From NCBI GenBank assembly GCA_023251435.1, contig JAHEYU010000050.1:1-44892 (forward strand): 44,892 nucleotides of DNA, written 5' to 3'. A model generated the notes under the pieces. It had not been told where the DNA came from, ran no database searches, and was given only the letters and a program-made list of their open reading frames with translations. A program made the translations under genes and the position numbers. Of the stretch, positions 1 to 8,342 are shown piece by piece. Every line of letters begins with the position of its first letter. Position 1 is the first letter of the stretch. This stretch comes from Bacteroidota bacterium. Lineage in GTDB: Bacteria; Bacteroidota; Bacteroidia; Bacteroidales; Prolixibacteraceae.

Positions 1-2904
1 ATCGGTATCTTTAGTGGATTAGTTGCTGGTGATTATTTCGTGACAGCCAAAAATGCTGCAGGATGTATTTCTGAACAGTCGGCCAAATTAACCATCAGCG
101 CACAGCCACTGGCTCCTGCCGCTCCAACAGCCGAGGTCACTCTGCCAACCTGCACTGTTGCTACCGGAACCATTGCAGTTATTTCGGAAAAGACAGGACT
201 GACTTTCAGTATTGACGGAACAACTTTTACAAACACAACCGGTATATTTACCGGATTAGTTGCTGGAGATTACTTTGTAACAGCCAAAAATGCTGCCGGA
301 TGTGTTTCTGAACAATCAGCGAAACTTACCATCAGCGCACAGCCACTGGCTCCTTCCGCGCCAACAGCCGAAGTCACTCAGCCAACCTGCACTGTTGCTA
401 CCGGAACCATCACGGTTACTTCCGATAAAACCGGGTTAACTTTCAGTATTGATGGAACAACTTTTACAAACACTACCGGTATATTTACCGGATTAGTTGC
501 TGGAGATTACTTTGTAACAGCCAAAAATGCTGCCGGATGTGTTTCTGAACAATCGGCTAAACTTACTATCAGCGCACAGCCACTGGCTCCTGCCGCTCCA
601 ATAGCCGAAGTCACCCCTGAATTGGTTATAGGTTCAGGTCAGGTTGTCTTTTCAGCTAAATCAAGCTCTGGCACAATTAAATGGTTTGATGCCGCAACCG
701 ACGGAACAGAAATATTCGTTCTGAATCCTACAATTAATACGACGACAACTTACTATGCAGAAGCTATAAGCGAAAACGGATGTGTTTCAAGTTCAAGAAC
801 AGCAGTTACTGCTACAGTAATCCCACAGGGTTCAACCCAATTAAGCTATCGCTTTGCAAATCCACGAATTATCAATGGTTCGGGATTCGATAGCTTTGAG
901 TTTGATGTTCAGGTTAAAGCAAATTCTGCAGGGACTACTTACAGGAATGGAAATGTCAACCTCAGATTTGAACCTGCTACCCTAAGTTCAAATGTAGCTA
1001 ATTGGACAGCTACCGCAGTATCCGATCACACTACAGTTCTTCAAATTTCAGGTTCAATTGTAAATATTGAACTCAATCAGGGAGCTTCCGGATTAGCAAT
1101 TACAACAGGGTACCAAACACTTGTTACTGTGAGTGCAAAAATTACAGACGAAAACGGTGTTGCAGGAATTGATTTCAATGAGGCCAATATGAATGGGAAA
1201 CAGTTCTATAAACTTTCGGAAAGCCCATGGTACGCAGCATATACATATACGAATGGATATGATGATGCAGATTTTGTGGATACTTGGGTTGAAAGGGTTT
1301 ATTCAACAGTACCTCTCTGGACACAGGTTGGAGGTTTAGATTGGACGAAGTCAGTTAATACTTCAGTTTGGGATGGTAATGCATATACCCCAGGCGATGC
1401 TCTGGCAAACACATCCAATTTACGCATCCATATTCCGGCAACATTGGCTGTACCTTTTAACGGAAAAATGACAGTTACCGGAAATACTGAAATTAAAAAA
1501 ATCAAAGGGCTAATTTTTGAATCGGATGCCAATGGAACTGGTTCATTTATAACCAATACAGCTTCGGGTGCAGGTTCGGCAGTCTCGAATCGTTATATGA
1601 CTACCAATGCATGGCATATCGTTGCATCGCCAGTTTCAGGACAAATAATTTCACAGTTCCTAAACGCCAATGCGAATGTGGCAACCGATGTCGATAATGT
1701 ATCAATCAGGGGAATGATGGATTACAATCCAACTGGAAATAACTGGAATGCCTATTTTACGAACTCAACTTCGGAATTAATAGAGCCAGGAAAAGGCTAC
1801 TGTATTCGCACCAATGCCAACAGTGCCGTTTCATTTTCAGGAACAATTAATTCTGGTGTTAAGCAAATAAATAGTTTAATTCCTGCAAAATGGAATAGCA
1901 TTGGTAATCCATATTCTTCAGCTATTGCTATAAATACATTAAGCGCGAGCAGTTCGGATGACTTTTTAAATGTAAATACACCAAATCTTGATCCATCGTA
2001 TGGAGCGATTTATTTTTGGGACAATACTGATGAAAATAACGGAGTGTGGGGAAAATACACCATCATTTCTAATACTCCTGATTTTGGCTCTGACGCTGCA
2101 TTTGATGTTCAACAAGGACAGGCCTTCCTGGTGAAAATGAGTACTTCTGCAACAGAAATTAATTTCAATCCTGATATGCAATTTCATGGCCCCGGTTTGC
2201 CTCTAAAATCGACAAAGGCAATTTGGCCAGCCATAAAATTAACGGCCACGTCCAATTCCATGAAAAGCTCAACCCTTATTGCGTTTAACGCCAATATGAA
2301 AAAAGGATTGGATCCGACGTTTGATGCAGGATTGTTAAAAGGTGGGGCAAACTTGTCGGTTTATTCACGCTTAGTTGAAGACAACGGAGTCGCGTTTGCA
2401 ATACAGGCTTTGCCTGATAATGAATTCAGCAGTATAATTATCCCTGTTGGTCTTGATTTCGAAACAGGTGGAGAAGTAGTTTTCTCTTCCGAATCCATTG
2501 GCCTGCCTTCAGATTGTATGGTTATTCTGGAAGACAAACAAAGCAAGACCTTTACCGACCTTTCAAAAAAGGATTATACCACCACAATTGCTTGTAAATC
2601 AAGTAACTCCGACCGGTTTCAATTGCACACTTCATACCTGACAACCGGAATGAATGAGGAATTAGGGAACCAAAAGCTAAGCGCTTATGCTATCCGGAAT
2701 GTTGAAATGATAGTAAATGGCAATGTTAGCAGCGAGGCCATCGCATTGGTTTACGATGTACTTGGCAAACTAATCGTTACGAAAAAACTTGAGCAGGGCA
2801 ATAGAAACGCTATTAGTCTTCCATCAATAAGAACTGGTATCTATATGCTGTCGGTACGTGATAATGGCAGGGTTCAGGGATTTAAAATTCCGGTAAGAGA
2901 GTAA
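1..2904 (+). CDS. T9SS-exported repeat-rich surface or secreted protein, 5' end outside window
   Basis: The frame is open from base 1, so the gene starts upstream; the GTG at 40 lies inside a repeat and is not a credible start. The visible part is about 967 residues. Its N-terminal 200 residues are near-identical 79-residue repeats with a SprB-repeat-like pattern (PTCTVATGTI, then GLVAGDYFVTAKNAAGC). An Ig-like module follows at roughly residues 205-275 (IKWFDAATDGTEI, TTTTYYAEAISENGC). A long beta-rich middle region with no family I recognise comes next. The last 80 or so residues look like a T9SS type A sorting domain: ALVYDVLGKLIV, a short turn, GIYMLSVRDNGRVQGFKI, ending PVRE. SprB-type repeats occur in Bacteroidota adhesins; adhesin or matrix protein is my inference. 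The small protein downstream starts 30 bp after the stop. Confidence 0.85.
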   Translation: MGIFSGLVAGDYFVTAKNAAGCISEQSAKLTISAQPLAPAAPTAEVTLPTCTVATGTIAVISEKTGLTFSIDGTTFTNTTGIFTGLVAGDYFVTAKNAAGCVSEQSAKLTISAQPLAPSAPTAEVTQPTCTVATGTITVTSDKTGLTFSIDGTTFTNTTGIFTGLVAGDYFVTAKNAAGCVSEQSAKLTISAQPLAPAAPIAEVTPELVIGSGQVVFSAKSSSGTIKWFDAATDGTEIFVLNPTINTTTTYYAEAISENGCVSSSRTAVTATVIPQGSTQLSYRFANPRIINGSGFDSFEFDVQVKANSAGTTYRNGNVNLRFEPATLSSNVANWTATAVSDHTTVLQISGSIVNIELNQGASGLAITTGYQTLVTVSAKITDENGVAGIDFNEANMNGKQFYKLSESPWYAAYTYTNGYDDADFVDTWVERVYSTVPLWTQVGGLDWTKSVNTSVWDGNAYTPGDALANTSNLRIHIPATLAVPFNGKMTVTGNTEIKKIKGLIFESDANGTGSFITNTASGAGSAVSNRYMTTNAWHIVASPVSGQIISQFLNANANVATDVDNVSIRGMMDYNPTGNNWNAYFTNSTSELIEPGKGYCIRTNANSAVSFSGTINSGVKQINSLIPAKWNSIGNPYSSAIAINTLSASSSDDFLNVNTPNLDPSYGAIYFWDNTDENNGVWGKYTIISNTPDFGSDAAFDVQQGQAFLVKMSTSATEINFNPDMQFHGPGLPLKSTKAIWPAIKLTATSNSMKSSTLIAFNANMKKGLDPTFDAGLLKGGANLSVYSRLVEDNGVAFAIQALPDNEFSSIIIPVGLDFETGGEVVFSSESIGLPSDCMVILEDKQSKTFTDLSKKDYTTTIACKSSNSDRFQLHTSYLTTGMNEELGNQKLSAYAIRNVEMIVNGNVSSEAIALVYDVLGKLIVTKKLEQGNRNAISLPSIRTGIYMLSVRDNGRVQGFKIPVRE
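16..615 (+). repeat. Near-identical 237-bp tandem repeats inside the T9SS gene
   Basis: The string ggattagttgctgg recurs at 16, 253 and 490, exactly 237 bp (79 codons) apart. Two full periods and part of a third are visible, and the array probably continues upstream of the window. Only scattered, mostly third-position substitutions separate the copies, so expansion or gene conversion was recent. The third copy breaks off at about 610, where the sequence changes to the Ig-like module. Length variation between strains, or collapse in short-read assemblies, is likely. Confidence 0.9.
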
Positions 2905-2934
2905 ATTTATAACTAACAAATTAAGTTTGAAAAT

Positions 2935-3162
2935 ATGGAAAATAGACTTCAGGAAGTTGCCAACAAGGAATTGGAAGCACTTCAGGTTAAAAAGATTACC
3001 AGGAAAGAAGCCATAAGAAAGGCTGGGTACATAGCTGTATCGGCTGCTACTACAATGATTTTGCTTGGGACTCCCAAGACAGCAAGCGCCTCGCCAGCAC
3101 CTCCGCCAGCAGAACCACAGCGCGGAGGAAATGGTGGAGGAAGTCGTGGTCCCTGGAAGTAG
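2935..3162 (+). CDS. Small membrane-anchored or secreted protein of unknown function
   Basis: This 75-residue protein has a charged N-terminus (about residues 1-28, with KKITRKEAIRKAGY), one hydrophobic stretch at about 30-46 ending near SAS, then a Pro-rich and Gly-rich tail (PAPPPAEP, GGNGGGSRGPWK). The start ATG lies 30 bp after the T9SS gene stop and the gene ends just before a strong hairpin, so it is probably the last gene of that transcript. The N-terminal part resembles a long-n-region signal peptide, or a Tat-like leader with RK in place of RR. I do not recognise a characterised family. Short proteins of this plan next to T9SS cargo genes look familiar in Bacteroidota, but I cannot verify that here. 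Confidence 0.65.
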   Translation: MENRLQEVANKELEALQVKKITRKEAIRKAGYIAVSAATTMILLGTPKTASASPAPPPAEPQRGGNGGGSRGPWK

Positions 3163-3185
3163 TCGGGACTAGTTATAATTGAAAG

Positions 3186-3220
3186 AAGGCCTGAAATCAT
3201 TTTTTGATATCAGGCCTTTT
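3186..3220. terminator. Bidirectional intrinsic terminator between convergent genes
   Basis: AAGGCCTGA (3186-3194) pairs with TCAGGCCTT (3210-3218). After an A-A mismatch the inner ATCA/TGAT also pairs, around a T5 loop. T runs follow on the + side and A residues flank the left arm. It sits between the end of the 75-residue gene and the end of asnS, which converge on it. Confidence 0.8.
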
Positions 3221-3249
3221 AATTTTTACAAAATCAGATAAATTTCTAA

Positions 3250-4686
3250 CTAAAACTCCGCATTCTTAGGTGTTCTGGGAAACGCGATTACGTCGCGGAT
3301 ATTGCCCATTCCGGTAACGAACAACATCAAACGTTCGAATCCCAGTCCAAAACCGCTGTGAGGAACTGTTCCAAAACGGCGGGTATCGAGATACCAATCC
3401 ATTTCGTGAACCGGAACTCCCATCTCTTCCATGCGTTTTACCAGTTTATCGTAGTTCTCTTCTCGTTGCGATCCGCCAATAATTTCACCAATTCCGGGGA
3501 ACAAAACATCCATCGCCGAAACAGTTTTTCCATCGTCGTTTTGTTTCATATAGAACGACTTGATTTCTTTCGGATAATTGATCAGGATCACTGGCTTTTT
3601 AAAATGTTTTTCAACCAGGTAGCGTTCGTGTTCGCTCTGTAAATCGGTTCCCCAATCGACCGGGAACTGAAATTTACCTTTTTTGTATGGATTCGAATTT
3701 TTCAGGATATTAATGGCTTCGGTGTATGGCAAACGTACAAAGTCATTCTCCTGAACAAACCTCAGTTTTTCAATCAATTCCATCGAGCGTTCGTCCACCG
3801 GTTTGTTCTTTTCTTCTTCCTGAAGGCGTTTACTCAGGAAATCAAGATCATCCATGCAATTGTCCAGGGCATATTTAATCAGGCTTTTCAGGAAATCTTC
3901 TGCCAGATCCATATTGTCTGCCAGTTCGTAGAAAGCCATTTCGGGCTCAATCATCCAAAACTCGGCAAGGTGACGTGCTGTATTCGAATTTTCGGCTCTG
4001 AAAGTTGGACCAAAAGTATAAATATCGCTCAGTGCAGTAGCTCCCAGTTCACCTTCCAGCTGACCCGAAACAGTGAGGTTGGTAGCTTTTCCGAAGAAAT
4101 CCTGCGAATAGTCAACGCTTCCATCCTCAAGTAAAGGTGGATTTTTTGCATCCAAAGTCGAAACGCGGAACATTTGACCGGCGCCTTCAGCGTCTGATCC
4201 GGTAATAATTGGCGTATGCAGATATATAAAGCCTTTGCTGTTAAAATAGCTGTGGATTGCAAATGCCATTGCATGACGGATGCGGAAAATTGCACTGAAT
4301 GTTGCTGTACGGAACCGAAGATGTGCATTCTCGCGTAAAAATTCGAGACTGTGTTTTTTTGGCTGTATTGGATATTTATCGGGATCGGCTTTGCCGTAAA
4401 TGATAATTTCGGTGGCGTTCAGTTCTACATTTTGCCCGCTGCCTTGCGATGCAACCAGGTCGCCGGTAATTGCCAGAGAAGTACTTGTATTAATGTCTTT
4501 CAGAAATTCTTCGCCCAATTTTTCAACATCAGCAACAACCTGCAAATTGTGAATGGTAGAGCCGTCGTTTAAAGCGATGAAATTTACGTTTTTACTGCCT
4601 CTTTTGGTTCGTACCCAACCCTTTACCAGAACTTGAGAACCGATCAGTTCTCCTCCAAGTATTTCTTTGATTTTCAGTCGTTTCAT
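3250..4686 (-). CDS. asnS: Asparaginyl-tRNA synthetase (AsnRS)
   Basis: This cytoplasmic class IIb enzyme charges tRNA-Asn with asparagine. The 478 residues fit bacterial AsnRS. The N-terminal OB-fold anticodon-binding domain covers about residues 17-100 ([18 protein letters not shown]). The catalytic domain shows motif 2 as [16 protein letters not shown] and the AsnRS-typical MIEPEMAF. Motif 3 near the C-terminus is [16 protein letters not shown] followed by [12 protein letters not shown]. The ATG at 4686 is preceded by a candidate TAnnTTTG -7 element. A tRNA-Asn gene lies 2.2 kb away on the other strand. The gene shares a convergent terminator with the + strand gene. Annotation is secure. 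Confidence 0.97.
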   Translation of the reverse strand: MKRLKIKEILGGELIGSQVLVKGWVRTKRGSKNVNFIALNDGSTIHNLQVVADVEKLGEEFLKDINTSTSLAITGDLVASQGSGQNVELNATEIIIYGKADPDKYPIQPKKHSLEFLRENAHLRFRTATFSAIFRIRHAMAFAIHSYFNSKGFIYLHTPIITGSDAEGAGQMFRVSTLDAKNPPLLEDGSVDYSQDFFGKATNLTVSGQLEGELGATALSDIYTFGPTFRAENSNTARHLAEFWMIEPEMAFYELADNMDLAEDFLKSLIKYALDNCMDDLDFLSKRLQEEEKNKPVDERSMELIEKLRFVQENDFVRLPYTEAINILKNSNPYKKGKFQFPVDWGTDLQSEHERYLVEKHFKKPVILINYPKEIKSFYMKQNDDGKTVSAMDVLFPGIGEIIGGSQREENYDKLVKRMEEMGVPVHEMDWYLDTRRFGTVPHSGFGLGFERLMLFVTGMGNIRDVIAFPRTPKNAEF

Positions 4687-4737
4687 CCTATATGTTATTT
4701 GCTGATTATTAGTTATAAATGCTGATTTTAACGATTA

Positions 4738-4745
4738 CAAAAGTA
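4738..4745 (-). promoter_or_regulatory. Candidate -7 element of the asnS promoter
   Basis: On the minus strand this reads TACTTTTG, matching the Bacteroidota sigma-ABfr -7 consensus TAnnTTTG. It would place the transcript start about 45 nt upstream of the asnS ATG. No clean TTTG -33 element is present at the usual distance, so support is partial. Confidence 0.4.
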
Positions 4746-4783
4746 TGATTTTCTATATGGAAACACAGTAATACCCGAGATTG

Positions 4784-5791
4784 TTATCGTATATGTAATA
4801 ATTTGTTAAGGTCTTCCAAAACAGGTGGAAAGGGAGCTTTTTTGTAAAGATCTATAGACTTTTTATCCAGCGGTTCAGCTATATTAAACTCGTCAACCAT
4901 TACCTTGTGCTTATCTACCCAGCTTGCGCCCGGAGGCAGTGTCGACAAAGTATTGGCAACAACGTTGTATGCTAAAACATATCCTTCTTTCTGAAGCATT
5001 ACATGCAGACCATATCCAAAATCGATTTCGGCGCCGAGTATGCGCAATTCAAATTCGGGCTTCCCAATCGTCCGTCTGATAATATCCTCGTGCCGGTTCC
5101 AGTATCCATGAGGCTTGCCGTCTACCATTTTCAAAACGAATGATCCCGCAAGCAAGGAACTCCATCCTGATGCCCCGGCTTGTTCTATCGGATAGGCTTT
5201 GGGGTTGGCTTTTTTAAACGTGCTGCCAAAACTCGACATCATCAGCTTCATGTCGTTTAAGTCGCGCAAATACTGCCAAACCATTTCAAGCACTTTTAGG
5301 CTATCTTGCTTTGGAATGAGAACGAAACGACTGACAGAACCTACAGAAATTGGGGTAAAGTTTGGTTGCGCACTCATTTCCATTTCATTGTACCCAGGCA
5401 ACATGATATAGCTTTTGTCGGGTGAATAAAGAAAATCTGACGACTTAATTTTGCCGTAATTAACCCATTTCTCTATTTCTTTGGGGGGAACAGCTACAAA
5501 GCCTTGCTTTGCAACTTCAGTAAAAAAATCTTCTTTCGAAATTCCCGTTAAATCGCGCATAGCCGATTCCGAATTGTTTATCATCTTCATCCGTATCGCT
5601 CCGGGTGCAAAACAATAGTAGGTTCCGGGGCCCCAGTATTTATTGGTGCGCGCATATCCCATCTTCTCTGCACGGGAGAGAGATACCGACGATGTGGATG
5701 GCTTTTTAGCTGCAACCTTTGGCTTTTGAGCCCATGCTGAAGCGCATACACAAATAAGCGCTACAAAAGAAAAGAATAAATTACGTCTCAT
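4784..5791 (-). CDS. Secreted protein of unknown function
   Basis: This 335-residue protein begins with a clear Sec signal peptide (MRRNLFFSFVALICVCASAWAQ), with probable cleavage after AWA. The mature part opens with a Lys/Ser-rich linker and then a globular region. Recognisable stretches are TNKYWGPGTYYCFAPGAIRM near residue 50 and GYGLHVMLQKEGYVLAYNVV near residue 260. I recognise no catalytic motif, lipobox or T9SS tail, so it is most likely periplasmic. It starts 15 bp after the PfkB kinase stop, so the two are probably co-transcribed. No function is assigned. Confidence 0.75.
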   Translation of the reverse strand: MRRNLFFSFVALICVCASAWAQKPKVAAKKPSTSSVSLSRAEKMGYARTNKYWGPGTYYCFAPGAIRMKMINNSESAMRDLTGISKEDFFTEVAKQGFVAVPPKEIEKWVNYGKIKSSDFLYSPDKSYIMLPGYNEMEMSAQPNFTPISVGSVSRFVLIPKQDSLKVLEMVWQYLRDLNDMKLMMSSFGSTFKKANPKAYPIEQAGASGWSSLLAGSFVLKMVDGKPHGYWNRHEDIIRRTIGKPEFELRILGAEIDFGYGLHVMLQKEGYVLAYNVVANTLSTLPPGASWVDKHKVMVDEFNIAEPLDKKSIDLYKKAPFPPVLEDLNKLLHIR

Positions 5792-5806
5792 GTGAGTTGT
5801 TCCTGT

Positions 5807-6826
5807 TTATATTGAGACATTTTTTATCAACTCTATTTCAGGCAGCAATCTATCCCATGTTTCTGCCGGAATTTTAGCGCCAATTACTTCCACAACATTT
5901 CCGGCAAGCAACGATCCTATTTTACCTGCTACCTCAAGATCAAGGTTTTCGGCCAGTGCATACAAAAAACCGGCAGCATAAATATCGCCTGCGCCAGTGG
6001 TGTCGATACTTTTGGCAGGAATTGCTTCAATCCGAATCACTCGGTCACCATTCTGAATAACTGACCCCTGCGCTCCAAGTTTAACAACAGCAATGCTGCA
6101 CATTTCGGCAATGGCTGGTAACGCTTCAAGTGGTGCTTTACCAGTTAACGCCATTGCTTCGTCCTCATTGGCAAATACGATGTCAACATATTCACGAATA
6201 ATACGGTGCAGAAAATCAATATTAGCTTCCACTATATTAAAACTTGCCATGTCGATCGAAACAAGCAGTCCGTTTTCTTTGGCTATTCTCATTGCCACTT
6301 CAATCAATGCGTGGTTCTGTACCAGGTAGCCTTCGATATGCAGAATTCCATAATCACGAAATATCTCGTGAGTCATTTCTTCGGCAGTCAGTTCCATTGC
6401 GGCTCCCAAATAAGTACCAAATGTACGCTCCGAATCCGGGCTAATCAATCCGGTAGCATGACCAGTTCCGGTTTCGCTATAAAAAAAATGGGTATTGATT
6501 TTATTATTTCTGAAATCTTCAAGATAAAAATTCCCGAATTCATCGTCAGAAATCTTGCCAATGTAACCACAGCGACCTCCCAATTTGGCGATTCCATGAA
6601 TGGTATTTGCAGCAGAACCTCCTGTTTGGATGTTTCTGGTACTGTTTTTTGTTTCTTTTTTTATTTCTGATGAAAGAATGGCATCAACCAGTGTCATGCT
6701 TCCTTTTGGAAGTCCAAATTTTTGTAATACAGAGTCATCGGTAATGTTGATTAAAACATCGATAAGGGCATTCCCTATTCCAAGAATTGATTTTTGGCGG
6801 TTTCCGGCGTTGATAAATTTGTCCAT
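5807..6826 (-). CDS. PfkB-family carbohydrate/nucleoside kinase, adenosine-kinase-like
   Basis: This 339-residue cytoplasmic protein belongs to the ribokinase/PfkB fold. The N-terminal part has GIGNALIDVL and the substrate/lid signature GGSAANTIHGIAKLGG. The C-terminal PfkB signature is DTTGAGDIYAAGFLYAL, where the Asp of GAGD is the catalytic base in the family. The order GNALIDVL, then LGLPKGSMTLVD-like sequence (here FGLPKGSMTLVD), is typical of proteins annotated as adenosine kinase in Bacteroidota, which phosphorylate adenosine to AMP. Another sugar or nucleoside substrate cannot be excluded. The ATG at 6826 follows a TATTTTTG element by 14 bp. The gene lies outside the sugar locus and probably shares a transcript with the secreted protein after it. 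Confidence 0.8.
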   Translation of the reverse strand: MDKFINAGNRQKSILGIGNALIDVLINITDDSVLQKFGLPKGSMTLVDAILSSEIKKETKNSTRNIQTGGSAANTIHGIAKLGGRCGYIGKISDDEFGNFYLEDFRNNKINTHFFYSETGTGHATGLISPDSERTFGTYLGAAMELTAEEMTHEIFRDYGILHIEGYLVQNHALIEVAMRIAKENGLLVSIDMASFNIVEANIDFLHRIIREYVDIVFANEDEAMALTGKAPLEALPAIAEMCSIAVVKLGAQGSVIQNGDRVIRIEAIPAKSIDTTGAGDIYAAGFLYALAENLDLEVAGKIGSLLAGNVVEVIGAKIPAETWDRLLPEIELIKNVSI

Positions 6827-6840
6827 AAAAATTTTTTATG

Positions 6841-6879
6841 CAAAAATATTTTTTCTTTTCGGAAAAGCTACTATTTTTG
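6841..6879. promoter_or_regulatory. Divergent candidate promoters (kinase gene on minus, tRNA-Asn on plus)
   Basis: Two TATTTTTGC strings in opposite directions lie in the gap between the divergent genes: minus strand at 6848-6841 and plus strand at 6872-6879. Both match TAnnTTTG. The plus copy would start transcription about 45 nt before the tRNA; the minus copy would give a very short leader for the kinase gene. The -33 boxes are weak (TTTC/TTTT instead of TTTG). Confidence 0.4.
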
Positions 6880-6931
6880 CAACGCTTTTAAAGGAAACGG
6901 TTACCAATAAAGGCGTTCAAAAAATATAAAT

Positions 6932-7008
6932 TCCTCAGTAGCTCAGTTGGTTAGAGCGGCGGACTGTTAATCCGTAGGTCGTAGGTTCAAGTCCTACCTG
7001 AGGAGCCA
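6932..7008 (+). tRNA. tRNA-Asn (anticodon GTT), CCA encoded
   Basis: The acceptor stem TCCTCAG (6932-6938) pairs with CTGAGGA (6998-7004); G7005 is the discriminator base and CCA is encoded at 7006-7008. The D arm contains AGCTCAGTTGGTTAGAGC. The anticodon arm is GCGGA, loop CTGTTAA, then TCCGT, with GTT at 6966-6968. The T arm has GTAGG, TTCAAGT, CCTAC. All four stems close. GTT reads both Asn codons AAC and AAT. Confidence 0.98.
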
Positions 7009-7010
7009 GA

Positions 7011-7050
7011 AAAGACAAGAGGTCAAAAATGACCTCTTGTCTTTTTTTTT
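7011..7050 (+). terminator. Strong intrinsic terminator of tRNA-Asn
   Basis: A perfect 15-bp stem (7011-7025 with 7030-7044, core GACAAGAGGTCA) closes an AAAA loop and runs into a T tract to 7050, starting two bases after the encoded CCA. The following 187 bp up to the GDSL gene stop hold nothing I can support. Confidence 0.92.
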
Positions 7051-7237
7051 GAACCTCTGCAAACCTTGCTGGCATTAAGTAAAACTTTAATAGGCGTAGT
7101 AAATTCGCAGGTTGCAACTTTTGATTTCTCCAAAACGATTTTTTTCGAAAAGATGCAACTTAATATCTTCTTTTTTGTATTTCCATCTAACTTTCTTACC
7201 TAATCAGGAATGAACAGAATTCAATGACAACATTTAT

Positions 7238-8317
7238 TTACTTTATCATCTTCCTGATAACCGGATATAGATTTTCTGACATTCGTATAAAGCCCAAATC
7301 GGTTAAATGAACGCCATCAACTGTTGCTTCAAAGTCATTTCCAATCAGCTTTTCGCCCTTCATGTAATACATGTGCCTGTCGTTCTTTTTATGATCCGTA
7401 TAGATTTTTTTCAGAACTTCATTTTTCTCCCTAAGCAACGCGAATACGGTCTGATCAAAATACATGTGTGGAAAAAGTATCGTTTCGACCAATAGAATTG
7501 GTACATCAGGTCTTTTTTTGCGGATTATCTCCAAAAAGCGAACGTATTTCTCATTCATTTGAGCTACGGTAACATTGGGCAAACAGTCCATTACAAAACA
7601 GGAGGCGTCAATGTCGGCCATCACTTCTGCTATTTCCAGATCGAGCTGTCCGTTTCCGCTAAACCCGAGGTTGACAATCTGCCTGTCGAGCATTCGCGAC
7701 AACTGGTTCGGGTAAGCCATTCCGGCCCGTGAAGCACAACCTCCCTGGGTGATGCTGGTTCCATAGAATACCACGGGTTTCGCTTTACGCGGTGAATCAA
7801 TCGTCGAATTGCCAATGGTCGCTGTTGATTTTACCCCAATTTCAAGGCTGGCCAACCCATCGTAAAGTGGCAAATACAGCATGTATTCCATATCGTTTCC
7901 TGGCATGTGGTTAATAATTGTTGTAGTTGTTGTTTTTCCTGAAGGACGGGCAGAATTAACAAATTGCCATTTTCCGTTTTTCAGGCAATACAAATCCAGA
8001 CCCTTAATTCCTGTAGGAGCAAAGTGATTCATAACCACATCGCCTGTAACTTCCCATTTTGCTGCAATGATCGTTGAATTGGTGCGAAACCGAATGGCCA
8101 GTCCGCTGCAATTTTTCGACAATGACCATACCGGCGGACGGGTTTTCCCGTTCAGGCTTGCCGGCAAGCGGTCATATATGTTTTCGGTATCAGTAAATCC
8201 TTTTCCTATCAACTCAAAATTTGTTGCGTTGATATACTTCAGGCTGTCTGCATTTGAGGTCCATCCGGTTTTGGGTAATAACAGTGTCAAAATCAAGGCT
8301 AATAGGAAAAGTCTCAT
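7238..8317 (-). CDS. Secreted SGNH/GDSL-family esterase (GxDLY N-terminal domain)
   Basis: This 359-residue protein has a Sec signal peptide (about residues 1-20). A jelly-roll-like N-terminal domain contains the GLDLY signature near residue 107. The SGNH hydrolase domain starts near 180. Block I is FYGTSITQGG with nucleophile Ser188, block II is GFSGNGQLDLE, the block III region is DCLPNV, and block V is DGVHLTDLGF with the Asp/His pair. The pattern fits the Lipase_GDSL_3 group found in many polysaccharide loci, where members remove O-acetyl or other acyl groups from glycans. It is the last gene of the minus-strand train that begins at susC A, 25 bp after the transporter gene. The acyl substrate is unknown. 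Confidence 0.85.
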   Translation of the reverse strand: MRLFLLALILTLLLPKTGWTSNADSLKYINATNFELIGKGFTDTENIYDRLPASLNGKTRPPVWSLSKNCSGLAIRFRTNSTIIAAKWEVTGDVVMNHFAPTGIKGLDLYCLKNGKWQFVNSARPSGKTTTTTIINHMPGNDMEYMLYLPLYDGLASLEIGVKSTATIGNSTIDSPRKAKPVVFYGTSITQGGCASRAGMAYPNQLSRMLDRQIVNLGFSGNGQLDLEIAEVMADIDASCFVMDCLPNVTVAQMNEKYVRFLEIIRKKRPDVPILLVETILFPHMYFDQTVFALLREKNEVLKKIYTDHKKNDRHMYYMKGEKLIGNDFEATVDGVHLTDLGFIRMSENLYPVIRKMIK

Positions 8318-8342
8318 GGTTGGAATGGTAATGAAACAAATT

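Noticed and set aside
1-615. CRISPR or non-coding satellite array
   Set aside because: The 237-bp period is a multiple of three in an open frame, with no spacers; it encodes protein repeats.
4029-4328. 99-residue open frame overlapping asnS
   Set aside because: It lies wholly inside the well-supported AsnRS gene in another frame and has no domain of its own.
5807-6826. PfkB-family kinase as the missing GlcNAc kinase of the locus
   Set aside because: Its motifs fit adenosine-kinase-like proteins, and the tRNA and its terminator separate it from the sugar locus.
6935-7117. 60-residue minus-strand open frame containing QVGLEPTTYGLTVRRSNQLSY-like sequence
   Set aside because: It is the antisense of the tRNA-Asn gene, a well-known false ORF type; the tRNA explains the sequence.
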